Shown here: piece after piece, positions 15,021 through 22,700 of the stretch
Layout: every line of letters begins with the position of its first letter
How positions within the stretch are numbered: the first letter of the stretch is position 1
Source of the DNA: Pararhodospirillum photometricum DSM 122
Lineage (GTDB): Bacteria; Pseudomonadota; Alphaproteobacteria; Rhodospirillales; Rhodospirillaceae
Length of the DNA: 31,280 nt
Direction: 5' to 3'
Assembly: GCF_000284415.1 (NCBI RefSeq)
Contig: NC_017059.1
Coordinates: 188,293 to 219,572 of the forward strand
Notes under the pieces: generated by a model
Seen by the model: only the letters and a program-made list of their open reading frames with translations
Told to the model about the DNA's origin: nothing
The model's database searches: none
Position numbers and translations under genes: made by a program

Positions 15021-15941
15021 ATGACAGCAAGACGGCGATTGGACTGGGCTCGGGACGGGCGGGAGTGGCCCCATCGCGCGACGAGTTCGTTCGTCACGGC
15101 GGCCGGGCTGCGCTGGCATGTCCAGCGGACCGGCCACGGGCCGTCCTTGCTGCTGCTGCACGGGACCGGGGCCTCGACCCATTCGTGGCGAGACCTCGTG
15201 CCCGCCCTCTCGCAGCATTTTTCCCTGGTGATCCCCGACTTGCCGGGGCATGCCTTCACCGATTCCCTGCCGCTGTATCGCCTCAGCCTGCCCGGCATGG
15301 CGCAGGCCGTGGCGGGACTGCTGCGCGTGCTTGATGTCTCGCCCGCCCTGATCGTTGGCCACTCGGCCGGAGCGGCGGTGGCCTTGCGCATGGTGCTTGA
15401 TGGCGCCGTGCGGCCCCAGGGGGTGATCAGCCTCAACGGCGCGCTCAAGCCTTATGGCGGCGCTGCTGGGCAGGTGTTCTCGTCCATGGCCAAGGTGTTG
15501 TTCGCCAACCCCTTCGTCCCCTGGATGGCGGCGTGGACGGCGGGCGGGGGGGCGCGGACCGAGCAGGTGATTGAAAACACCGGCTCCTCCCTGACCCCGG
15601 AGGGCTTGGCCTATTACAAGCGCTTGTTTCGTGCCCCCAGCCACGTCGGGGGGGCGCTGGGCATGATGGCGGGCTGGGACCTCACCGGCCTCAACCGTGA
15701 CCTGCCGCGCCTCACCGTTCCCCTGCTGCTGGTCGCCGCCGAGCGCGATCAGGCCGTCGCCCCCGCGCAGGCCGAGCGGGTGGCCAAGCTGGTGTCCGGC
15801 GCACGCGCCCTGCTGCTCAAGGGGGTTGGCCACTTGGCGCACGAGGAACGCCCGCAGGAAACGATTGATTTGATCTTGGCCGAAGGTCGCCGCTTGGGGC
15901 TTTTGGGCGAAAAAGGGAAGGCTGGGGATCCCTTAATGTGA
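15021..15941 (+). CDS. bchO: Magnesium-chelatase-associated alpha/beta hydrolase BchO
   Basis: An alpha/beta-fold protein of 306 residues with LLLLHGTGASTHSW (oxyanion region), the nucleophile elbow VGHSAGAAVA and the late histidine GVGHLAHEE. This fits BchO, which accompanies bchI and bchD in purple-bacterial photosynthesis clusters and has an accessory role in magnesium chelation; its chemistry is not settled. The ATG at 15021 directly follows the bchD stop, so it depended on bchD translation. The last residues (GEKGKAGDPLM) are encoded by half a copy of the dispersed repeat, so the natural C-terminus has been altered. With bchD broken, expression must come from read-through or an unseen promoter. 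Confidence 0.9.
   Translation: MTARRRLDWARDGREWPHRATSSFVTAAGLRWHVQRTGHGPSLLLLHGTGASTHSWRDLVPALSQHFSLVIPDLPGHAFTDSLPLYRLSLPGMAQAVAGLLRVLDVSPALIVGHSAGAAVALRMVLDGAVRPQGVISLNGALKPYGGAAGQVFSSMAKVLFANPFVPWMAAWTAGGGARTEQVIENTGSSLTPEGLAYYKRLFRAPSHVGGALGMMAGWDLTGLNRDLPRLTVPLLLVAAERDQAVAPAQAERVAKLVSGARALLLKGVGHLAHEERPQETIDLILAEGRRLGLLGEKGKAGDPLM
15909..15929 (-). repeat. Half copy of the dispersed repeat inside the end of bchO
   Basis: The left arm and A-rich tail of an inverted copy, truncated after GGGGA. It pairs with the right arm of the full copy that follows, the same antisense-then-sense order as behind crp and fliJ. Confidence 0.7.
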
Positions 15942-15942
15942 A

Positions 15943-15987
15943 GGAGGGGTCTGGGGAGGCCCCGCCTCCCCAGCCTTCCTTTTTTTT
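15943..15987 (+). repeat. Dispersed repeat, copy 8, between convergent bchO and mrp
   Basis: A complete copy pointing with bchO and followed by eight or more T residues, the most terminator-like example in the window. It touches the stop of mrp on the other strand. Confidence 0.9.
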
Positions 15988-15989
15988 GT

Positions 15990-17072
15990 TCAGTCCGCCC
16001 GTGCCCCGTCCTCGCCGTTCAGCGCCGCCCAGATCTGCCGGGCGATCTCGGCATACGCGTGGGCGTGCGGGCCGGTCGGCGCACTGACCCCCACCGGAAT
16101 CCCGGCATCGGCCCCTTCGCGCACCTGGATGTCAAGGGGCAGGGCGCCTAGAAAGGGCGTGCCCAGGTCGGCCGCCGCGCGCCGGGCGCCGCCGGTGCTG
16201 AAGATGTCGTCGCGATGGCCGCAGGCCGGGCACAGGTAGTAGCTCATGTTCTCGATGAACCCGAGCACCCGCACCCCCATTTTCTGGAACATGGCGAGCC
16301 CCTTGCGGGCGTCGAGCAGGGCGATGTCTTGGGGGGTAGACACGATGGCCACACCATCCAGGGCGACTTTTTGGCACAAGGTCAGGTGGGCATCGCCGGT
16401 GCCGGGCGGCATGTCGATCACCAACACGTCATGCTCGCCCCAGTCTACGTCGCGCAACAGCTGTTCAAGGGCGCCAGCCACCATGGGGCCGCGCCAGACC
16501 ACCGGATCCTCCTCGGGCACCAGAAAGCCGATGGACATCACGCTGAGGTCATGGGCGACCACCGGCTTGAGCCGCCCGCTCCCGGACGCGGGCCGTGTCC
16601 CGGCCACCCCCAGCAGGCGGGGCAGGGAGGGGCCATAGATATCGGCATCCAGCATGGCCACCGACAGCCCCAGGTCGCGCAACGCGATGGCGAGGTTGAC
16701 GGCGGTGGTGGATTTGCCCACACCGCCCTTGCCCGAGGCGACGCCCACGATCCGGCGGATGCCGGGCAGGGCGATGGGGCCTCGAGGCGTCGTCGGCGCG
16801 GGGGCTGCGGGCGGGCGCTGGGCGGTCAGGACGACCCGGGCACGATCCACGCCGGGCACGGCCGCCAGGGCCGCCTCGGCCTCACGGCACAACGGCTCCA
16901 GGGAGGGGCCGAGGTCGGGGGGCACGCCCAGCGAGACATTCACCGTCATCTGGCCGTTTTCTGCGCGCCAAGCCAAGCCTTCGACCCAGCCCAGGCTGAC
17001 CACGTTTTGCCCGGGGGCGCTCGCGGGAGCGACCCGGGCCAGGGCGTCAAGAAGGGCGTCGCGTGACAGCAT
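15990..17072 (-). CDS. mrp: Iron-sulfur cluster carrier ATPase Mrp/ApbC
   Basis: A 360-residue Mrp/NBP35-type P-loop protein that binds and hands over [4Fe-4S] clusters. The N-terminal DUF59 (MIP18-like) domain covers about 1-95; the deviant Walker A GKGGVGKS is at 114-121; the Mrp stretches DADIYGPSLPRLLG and DMPPGTGDAHLTL follow; and YYLCPACGHRDDIF holds the CxxC that bridges the cluster. Family length is 350-380. ATG 17070-17072 has a weak ribosome site. It is divergent from hflK with a 150-bp gap and convergent with bchO across a repeat copy. The DUF59 domain makes Mrp a better name than a ParA-type ATPase. Confidence 0.95.
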   Translation of the reverse strand: MLSRDALLDALARVAPASAPGQNVVSLGWVEGLAWRAENGQMTVNVSLGVPPDLGPSLEPLCREAEAALAAVPGVDRARVVLTAQRPPAAPAPTTPRGPIALPGIRRIVGVASGKGGVGKSTTAVNLAIALRDLGLSVAMLDADIYGPSLPRLLGVAGTRPASGSGRLKPVVAHDLSVMSIGFLVPEEDPVVWRGPMVAGALEQLLRDVDWGEHDVLVIDMPPGTGDAHLTLCQKVALDGVAIVSTPQDIALLDARKGLAMFQKMGVRVLGFIENMSYYLCPACGHRDDIFSTGGARRAAADLGTPFLGALPLDIQVREGADAGIPVGVSAPTGPHAHAYAEIARQIWAALNGEDGARAD

Positions 17073-17138
17073 TTGTTGAAAGCCCCTGTCAGAGAAACGA
17101 TATGGGGGACAATCGAGGCCCCGGGCGCGGGCGCGTGC

Positions 17139-17167
17139 TTGGCCTTGTCGTATGGCTGGCCTATAAG
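17139..17167 (+). promoter_or_regulatory. Candidate sigma-70 promoter of hflKC
   Basis: TTGGCC (17139-17144), 17-base spacer, TATAAG (17162-17167), 55 bases upstream of hflK. Matches are four of six and five of six. No heat-shock consensus was seen. Confidence 0.4.
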
Positions 17168-17222
17168 CCCCAGGGGCCCTTGGGTCCGTAGGATGCTTTA
17201 AACGGGAAAGGAACGCACTTCA

Positions 17223-18371
17223 ATGGGATGGAACCAGCAGGGGGGAGGACCCTGGGGCGGCGGCAGCGGTGGCGGCGGCGGGCCCTGGGGCAGCGGCAAC
17301 GGCCGCGGCTTTGGCGGCGGCGGGCCCGGCTCCCAGCCTCCCGATCTGGAGGATGTGCTGCGCCGGGGGCAAGATCGCTTGCGCCGCCTTCTTCCAGGCG
17401 GTGGCGGCTTGGGGGGCAAGTCCCTGGCCCTGGTTTTGATGCTTGGTCTGGGCCTGTGGCTGCTCACGGGCTTTTACCGGGTCAGCACCGACGAACAGGG
17501 CGTGGTTCTGCGCTTTGGCGAGTTCACCCACACCACGCCGCCCGGACTGCACTACCACTTGCCCTATCCCATCGAAACCGTGCTGTTGCCCAAGGTAACG
17601 CGGGAAAACCGTGTTGAATTGGGCTTTCGCGGGCAGGGCGACGGCCGGGGGCGCACCGTGCCCCGCGACGTCTTGGAAGAAAGCCTGATGCTCACCGGCG
17701 ATGAGAACATCATCGACATCGACTTCTCGGTGGTGTGGGTGATCAAGGATGCCGGCGCCTACTTGTTCAACCTGCGCGATCCGGCCGGCGCCGTGGGGTG
17801 GGCCGCCGAGAGTGCCATGCGCGAGGTTATCGGCCAGACCCGCATTCAGGTCGCCCTGACCGAGGGCCGCCAGAGTATCGAGGATCGGACCAAGGAACTG
17901 CTCCAGGCCCTGCTTGACGAGTACAAGGCCGGCATTCAGGTGCGCCGCGTCCAGTTGCTGAAGGTGGACCCGCCCTCCCAGGTGGTCGATGCCTTCAACG
18001 ACGTTCAGCGCGCCCGCGCCGACCGCGAGCGCTTGAGCAACGAGGCCGATGCCTATCGCAACGCCATCATCCCCGAGGCCCGGGGCCAGGCCGAGCGTCT
18101 GCTCCAGGAGGCGGAAGCCTACAAGGAAGAGATCGTCAACCGCGCCCAGGGTGACGCGTCCCGCTTCACCGCCGTGTATCAGGCCTACAAGGCCGACCGC
18201 GAGGTGACGACGCGGCGCTTGTACCTGGAAACCATGGAAGAGGTTCTGGCCGGCGCCAACAAGGTGTTGGTTGATAAGGCCAGCGCCGGGGTCATCCCCT
18301 ATTTGCCGCTGCCCCAGCTCCAGGCGCAACAAGGCGCCACCAAGGCCCCCGCTCCCGGAGGCAACCGATGA
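17223..18371 (+). CDS. hflK: FtsH modulator HflK (SPFH protein)
   Basis: HflK and HflC form the large periplasmic SPFH cage that encloses FtsH and tunes its proteolysis of membrane proteins. The 382 residues start with a Gly-rich tail (about 1-40, GGGSGGGGGPWG type), one transmembrane helix (about 68-86, SLALVLMLGLGLWLL), then the SPFH domain (YRVSTDEQGVVLRFGEF onward) and the coiled coil with RADRERLSNEADAYRNAIIPEARG in two pieces. It ends in a short Pro/Ala tail. AAAGGA lies before ATG 17223. The last four bases overlap hflC as ATGA. A Do-type protease follows hflC, the usual alphaproteobacterial order. Confidence 0.96.
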   Translation: MGWNQQGGGPWGGGSGGGGGPWGSGNGRGFGGGGPGSQPPDLEDVLRRGQDRLRRLLPGGGGLGGKSLALVLMLGLGLWLLTGFYRVSTDEQGVVLRFGEFTHTTPPGLHYHLPYPIETVLLPKVTRENRVELGFRGQGDGRGRTVPRDVLEESLMLTGDENIIDIDFSVVWVIKDAGAYLFNLRDPAGAVGWAAESAMREVIGQTRIQVALTEGRQSIEDRTKELLQALLDEYKAGIQVRRVQLLKVDPPSQVVDAFNDVQRARADRERLSNEADAYRNAIIPEARGQAERLLQEAEAYKEEIVNRAQGDASRFTAVYQAYKADREVTTRRLYLETMEEVLAGANKVLVDKASAGVIPYLPLPQLQAQQGATKAPAPGGNR

Positions 18372-19255
18372 AAAAGTCTCTCCTGATCGCCTTGGCCGTC
18401 CTCGCCGGCGTCGTCCTTTTGGGGCTCTACAACGCCTTGTTCGTCGTGGCCCAGTCGCAACAGGCCGTGGTGTTCCAGTTTGGCCAGTTTGTGCGCACCA
18501 TCCAGACGCCGGGTCTGCACCTCAAGATTCCGGTCATCCAGAACGTGGTGTTCTACGACCGCCGGGTGCTCGAACTGAACCCGCCGGCTGAACAGGTCAT
18601 TCTGGCCGACCAGAAGCGCTTGGTCGTTGATACCTACCTGCGCTATCGCATCAGCGATCCCTTGCGCTTCTATCAGGCCGTCAACAACGAGTTCCAGGCC
18701 GCGTCGCGGCTCTCGGACATCGTGATTTCGGCCCTGCGCCGGGTGCTCGGCAACGCGAGCCTCGCGACCTTGCTTTCGCCCGAACGCGGCCGTCTCATGC
18801 AGGAGATGAAGCAGGCCGTGGACCGCGAGGCCAAGGAACTGGGGATCGCCGTCACCGACATGCGCATCCGCCGCGCCGACCTGCCCGAGGAAACCAGCCA
18901 GGCCATTTTTGCCCGCATTCGCTCCGAGCGCGAGCGTGAGGCCCGCGAATTTCGGGCCCAGGGTCAGGAAATGGCCCAGCAGATCCGCGCGCGCGCCGAT
19001 CGCGAAAAGGTCGTCTTGCTGGCCGAGGCGCAGAAGCGGGCCCAGGAACTGCGCGGTGAGGGCGACGCCCAGGCCGTGACCCTCTACGCCGACGCCTTCG
19101 GTGCCGACCCGGCCTTCTTCGACTTCTATCGCTCCTTGCAGGCCTACAAGAAGGCCCTGGGGGATGGCTCGACCACCATGGTCTTGTCGCCCGAGGGCGA
19201 CTTCTTCCGCTTTTTCGGTGCCGGCGCGGAACCGGCGGCACGCGAAGCCCGCTAA
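18368..19255 (+). CDS. hflC: FtsH modulator HflC (SPFH protein)
   Basis: Partner of HflK, 295 residues: an N-terminal membrane anchor (about 4-28, LLIALAVLAGVVLLGLYNALF in two pieces), the SPFH domain (QQAVVFQFGQFVRTIQTPG, FYDRRVLELNPP), and the HflC signature region VDTYLRYRISDPLRFYQAV and RSEREREAREFRAQGQEMAQ, followed by the helical barrel segment. The C-terminus SPEGDFFRFFG is typical of HflC. The start overlaps the hflK stop, with GGAGG just upstream inside hflK, so the two are translationally coupled. A repeat copy 47 bases after the stop probably ends or attenuates the transcript before degP. Confidence 0.96.
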   Translation: MKKSLLIALAVLAGVVLLGLYNALFVVAQSQQAVVFQFGQFVRTIQTPGLHLKIPVIQNVVFYDRRVLELNPPAEQVILADQKRLVVDTYLRYRISDPLRFYQAVNNEFQAASRLSDIVISALRRVLGNASLATLLSPERGRLMQEMKQAVDREAKELGIAVTDMRIRRADLPEETSQAIFARIRSEREREAREFRAQGQEMAQQIRARADREKVVLLAEAQKRAQELRGEGDAQAVTLYADAFGADPAFFDFYRSLQAYKKALGDGSTTMVLSPEGDFFRFFGAGAEPAAREAR

Positions 19256-19302
19256 AGACCCACGGTCACGCTGGCCCTTCGCGTGAGGTATGCCCCAGGA
19301 AA

Positions 19303-19346
19303 GGGAGGGGTCTGGGGAGGTAAGCCTCCCCAGCCTGTCCTTTTTC
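19303..19346 (+). repeat. Dispersed repeat, copy 9, after hflC
   Basis: A complete copy pointing with hflC and followed by GTCCTTTTT. The remaining 180 bases to degP (19347-19525) show no gene; they may hold a degP promoter. Confidence 0.85.
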
Positions 19347-19525
19347 CCTCGCCGGCCAGGAGTCCCGTTCTCCCGATTGCCCTGGGCGCTCGTCGTCTTG
19401 GACCCGTCCTGACGGGGCTCCCCATTTTCGCCACCATCATCCACAAGTCTTCCTCCCTTGGGTGGACCCCTTGGGGTCGCCGATGCTCACAGCAACGAGG
19501 GACGGGGGAAGAAGGAGACCGACCC

Positions 19526-21046
19526 GTGAGAGTGTTCCTGTTCAATCCGGCCTGGGCCTCGGGCCTGGGGAGGCTGCGTGTCGTTCTGGCGGCGGCGCTG
19601 ATGGGGGTGGCCTTGCTCGGAACCCCGGGCGGCGCGACGGCGCGCGATGTGCCCGAGAGTTTCGCCGACCTTGCGGAAGCCTTGCAGCCCGCGGTGGTCA
19701 ACATTTCGACCACCCAGACCATCAACAACCGCGGCCCCGAGATGCCGCAGTTTCCCCCGGGGTCGCCGTTCGAGGACTTTTTCAAGGACTTCTTCGATCG
19801 CCACGGCGCGCCGGGCGGCCCGGCCCAGCCCAACGGCAAGGCCAAGCCGCGGCGGGCCACCTCGCTGGGATCGGGTTTTATCATCGACCCCGAGGGCTAC
19901 ATCGTCACCAATAACCACGTGATCAAGGACGCCGACGAGATCACGGTCATTCTTCAAGACAACACCGCCCTGACCGCCAAGGTGGTGGGCTTTGACGAAA
20001 AAACCGACGTTGCCCTGCTCAAGGTCGAGACCAAGCAGCCCCTCACGGCCGTGGCCTGGGGCGATGCCGACGCCGCGCGCGTCGGCGACTGGGTGATGGC
20101 CATCGGCAATCCCTTTGGCCTCGGCGGCTCGGTGACGGCCGGCATCATCAGCGCCAAGACGCGCGACATCAATGCCGGCCCCTACGACAGCTTCATTCAG
20201 ACCGATGCCGCCATCAACAAGGGCAACTCGGGCGGACCGCTGTTCAACATCAAGGGCGAAGTGATCTGCATCAACACCGCCATTTTTAGCCCGTCGGGCG
20301 GGTCGGTGGGCATCGGCTTTGCCGTGCCGTCGAGCCTCGCCAAGCAGGTGGTTGCCGATCTCAAGCAGTACGGCCGCACCCGGCGCGGCTGGATTGGCGT
20401 GCGCATCCAGTCGGTGAGCGACGAAATCGCCGAGGGCCTCAAGCTCGACAAGGCGCGCGGCGCCCTGGTGGCGGCGGTCACCCCGGGCGGGCCGGCGGAA
20501 AAGGCCGGTCTTAAGGTGGGCGACGTCATCGTGCGCTTCGATGGCCACGACGTGCCCGACATGCGCGCCTTGCCCCGGCTGGTCGCCGAGACGGACATCG
20601 GCAAGCGAGCCGACGTCACTTTGTGGCGCGATGGCAAGGAGAAGGCGGTCAAGATGGAGATCGCCGAACTGGAAAAGGCCGAGGCCGATGGCCTGCTTGC
20701 CGATAACGCCCCCCAGCGCGCTGACGACTCGGGAGGCGTCGCCGTCGAGGCCCTGGGATTGTCGGTGGCTCCCCTGGATGACCGAGCCCGCTCCGAATTC
20801 GGCTACGAAGCCGACGCCACCGGCGTGGTTATCACTGCCGTGACCGACGACAGCGACGCCATGAAAAAGGGCCTGGAGCCGGGCGCCCTGATCGTCAAGG
20901 TCAACCAGACCGAGGTCGCCGGCCCCGATGACGTGGTGCGCGCCGTGGCCGCCGCCCGCAAGGAAGGCCGCAAGACCGCCTTGCTGCTCGTCGATCTGCG
21001 CGGCACCCGAACCTTCGTCCCGGTGCGCCTGGGCGGCGGCAAGTAA
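19526..21046 (+). CDS. degP: Do-family periplasmic serine protease (DegP/DegQ type)
   Basis: A 506-residue HtrA protease: a signal peptide (about 1-39, ending GATA), a trypsin-like domain with the catalytic triad His131 (TNNHVIKDADE), Asp161 (DVALLKVE) and Ser235 (INKGNSGGPLF), and two PDZ domains (about 300-385 and 410-500). It degrades or refolds damaged envelope proteins. The Phe-rich loop PFEDFFKDFF is the usual LA-loop region of Do proteases. The start is GTG 19526 with AGGAG eight bases upstream; the open frame reaches back into the repeat, but that part is not coding. It follows hflKC, an order common in alphaproteobacteria. MucD would be an equivalent name. Confidence 0.94.
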   Translation: MRVFLFNPAWASGLGRLRVVLAAALMGVALLGTPGGATARDVPESFADLAEALQPAVVNISTTQTINNRGPEMPQFPPGSPFEDFFKDFFDRHGAPGGPAQPNGKAKPRRATSLGSGFIIDPEGYIVTNNHVIKDADEITVILQDNTALTAKVVGFDEKTDVALLKVETKQPLTAVAWGDADAARVGDWVMAIGNPFGLGGSVTAGIISAKTRDINAGPYDSFIQTDAAINKGNSGGPLFNIKGEVICINTAIFSPSGGSVGIGFAVPSSLAKQVVADLKQYGRTRRGWIGVRIQSVSDEIAEGLKLDKARGALVAAVTPGGPAEKAGLKVGDVIVRFDGHDVPDMRALPRLVAETDIGKRADVTLWRDGKEKAVKMEIAELEKAEADGLLADNAPQRADDSGGVAVEALGLSVAPLDDRARSEFGYEADATGVVITAVTDDSDAMKKGLEPGALIVKVNQTEVAGPDDVVRAVAAARKEGRKTALLLVDLRGTRTFVPVRLGGGK

Positions 21047-21057
21047 TCAAACAAAAC

Positions 21058-21094
21058 GAGGGGTCTGGGGAGGCCGTGCCTCCCCAGCCTTGAG
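21058..21094 (+). repeat. Dispersed repeat, copy 10, after degP
   Basis: A complete copy, twelve bases past the degP stop and pointing with it. It has no T-run; the ribosome site of the next gene follows directly, so it is more likely an mRNA hairpin than a full terminator. Confidence 0.85.
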
Positions 21095-21107
21095 CAAGGA
21101 CCGATCC

Positions 21108-21675
21108 ATGAAACCTCACCGCGCGTTCCTCGCCCTAGCCCTTGGCGGCGCCCTGCTGGCCACCGCCTGCGCCCCCGTGGCCGAGACGGCCCCACAGCCG
21201 GCCGCGCCGGTCGTGCCCCGGGAGACCTTCCACCGCCTGCCCCCCCTGATTCCGCCGCGTGCCTCCGACGCCACCACCGATCCCCACACCGTGGTGGTCA
21301 CGCCGATGCAAGCCGAAGGCGCCTTGACCGGTACCGCCTTGCTCTCCTCCCCCGGCGGCGAAAGCGTGTGGTCCACGCCCTACGCTTTTTGGGACGAACC
21401 CCTCGGCGCCGCGTCTGACCCGCGATCTCGTGGGCTTCCTGCGCGCTGTCGGGCCGTTTGCCGGGGTTTTGGTCGGCGAGGCCGCCAGCGCACCGGCCGA
21501 GACCCTGGTGCTGACCCCGAGGCTGCTGCGCTTCCAGCATTACGTCTCGCCCAGTGCCCCCGGGATCACCGTGAGCCTCGAACTTTCGTTGTACGAGCCG
21601 GCCACCGACAACCTAGAACTGTTGGCCTTGTCCAATCGCTCGGAGGTTCGGGGGGAATCCTACCAGGGGTGTTGA
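21108..21675 (+). pseudogene. ABC-type transport auxiliary lipoprotein, frameshifted and shortened
   Basis: The first frame (ATG 21108, AGGA seven bases upstream) has a lipoprotein signal with lipobox LATAC and the start of a PF03886-type auxiliary component (TFHRLPPL, HTVVVTPMQAEG, ESVWSTPYAFWDEP). The second frame carries on in homology, RLTRDLVGFLRAVGPFAGVL then TLVLTPRLLRFQHYVSP and ITVSLELSLYEPATDN. The frames join if one C is removed from the CCCC at 21399-21402, giving 188 residues. After about 21610 family homology stops; the usual last 50 or so residues, including the helix after the final strand, are missing. Family members are periplasmic lipoproteins of Mla/Pqi-like lipid-transport ABC systems; no such transporter genes are in the window. 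Confidence 0.75.
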
Positions 21676-21682
21676 ACACCCC
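21666..21682. repeat. 17-bp perfect palindrome GGGGTGTTGAACACCCC
   Basis: Eight-base arms around one central base, lying over the present stop codon of the broken lipoprotein gene. The stretch 21676-21877 has no convincing gene; a 48-codon Arg-rich frame from 21699 has no ribosome site and is not called. Confidence 0.5.
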
Positions 21683-21877
21683 ATGATGCCTTAGCTCCAT
21701 GAGCAGACGGATTTTTGCGCGTGGTCGTCGTCGTGGTGCTCAAGGGGGCCCTCCCCCCCGTTCCCGTAAGGACTCCATGGCCTTCCCTCTCCCTGTCCGC
21801 GTGCGCCCCGGGACGGGGGGAAACGTCGGCTCTTCGGTCAATTAAGGCGCAAGACGGTTTCGGAAACGTGAAAGGAT

Positions 21878-21916
21878 CGAGGGGTTTGGGGAAGCAGCCC
21901 CTCCCCCCCTCCCCCC
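21878..21916 (+). repeat. Degenerate dispersed repeat, copy 11
   Basis: The left side (GAGGGGTTTGGGGA) is recognisable, but the right arm has decayed to a C-rich run. It reaches the surE stop codon and lies between convergent genes. Confidence 0.45.
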
Positions 21917-22698
21917 TACACGCCGCCGGCCAACGCCGCCAAGGTCGGCACATCGGTCATGTCGATGCCGATCGGCGTTACCGTGATCGCCCCGCGACAC
22001 GAGGCCTCCAAATCGGTACCCGCCGCAAAGCGGTCCTCGCTACGCTGGGGACCGATCCAAAGATAGGAGCGGCCCCGGGGATCGAAGCGCTCCTGAATGT
22101 CATCGCCGATCTTACGCTTGCCCTGACGGGTCAGTTCAACCCCGGTCACCGCCTCGGGGGCGCAAGCCGGAAAGTTGATGTTAAGCAGAACGTTGCGCCC
22201 CCAGGGTCGGGCACAGGCTTGGCGGATGAGAGCGCCAGCCCGGGCTCGCGCCACGGCATAGGGATCGGCCAACGCCCCCTCGATGACCTGAGACAGCGCG
22301 ATGGCGCGCAAGCCGAGCAACGTGCCCTCCAAGGCAGCGGCCACCGTGCCAGAATAATGGACATCTTCGCCCAGGTTGGCGCCCCGGTTGACGCCCGAGA
22401 GCACCAGATCGGGGGCCTTGTCCTTCATCAGATGATTGACCGCCACCAAAACACAGTCGGTGGGAGTGCCACTGACCGCGAAGGTCCGGGCGTCGCGCTG
22501 CTGCACCCGCAGGGGCTCGTGCAAGGTCAGGGCATGGGCCGCCCCGCTGCGCTCGCGCTCGGGAGCCACGACCCAGACATCCTCGGACAACGTGCGAGCG
22601 ACCTCGGCCAGCAGGGCCAAGCCCTCGGCGTCCACGCCGTCGTCGTTGCTGACCAGGATCCGCGCCGCCGACAAGTCGGTAAGAGGGGCGAAAGCCAT
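21916..22698 (-). CDS. surE: 5'/3'-nucleotidase SurE
   Basis: SurE dephosphorylates nucleoside 5'- and 3'-monophosphates, and polyphosphate in some species, and is a stationary-phase survival factor. The 260 residues show the metal-binding opening ILVSNDDGVDAEGL, then APERERSGAAHALTL, VSGTPTDCVLVAVNHL and LVLSGVNRGANLGEDVHYSGTV in two pieces, all SurE hallmarks. The start was put at ATG 22696-22698 (MAFAPLTDLSAARIL); the longer frame runs back through serS and is not real. It begins two bases after the serS stop, as in the conserved tatABC-serS-surE arrangement. The usual next gene, pcm, is not found; a degenerate repeat follows instead. Confidence 0.96.
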   Translation of the reverse strand: MAFAPLTDLSAARILVSNDDGVDAEGLALLAEVARTLSEDVWVVAPERERSGAAHALTLHEPLRVQQRDARTFAVSGTPTDCVLVAVNHLMKDKAPDLVLSGVNRGANLGEDVHYSGTVAAALEGTLLGLRAIALSQVIEGALADPYAVARARAGALIRQACARPWGRNVLLNINFPACAPEAVTGVELTRQGKRKIGDDIQERFDPRGRSYLWIGPQRSEDRFAAGTDLEASCRGAITVTPIGIDMTDVPTLAALAGGV

Positions 22699-22700
22699 GG

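Noticed and set aside
14082..15842. A 586-codon open frame opposite bchD and bchO
   Set aside because: It is antisense to two clearly homologous genes and shows no domain. Only the separate frame ending at 13957, outside bchD, looks coding.
21699..21845. A 48-codon Arg-rich frame after the broken lipoprotein
   Set aside because: No ribosome site, low-complexity composition and no homology pattern.
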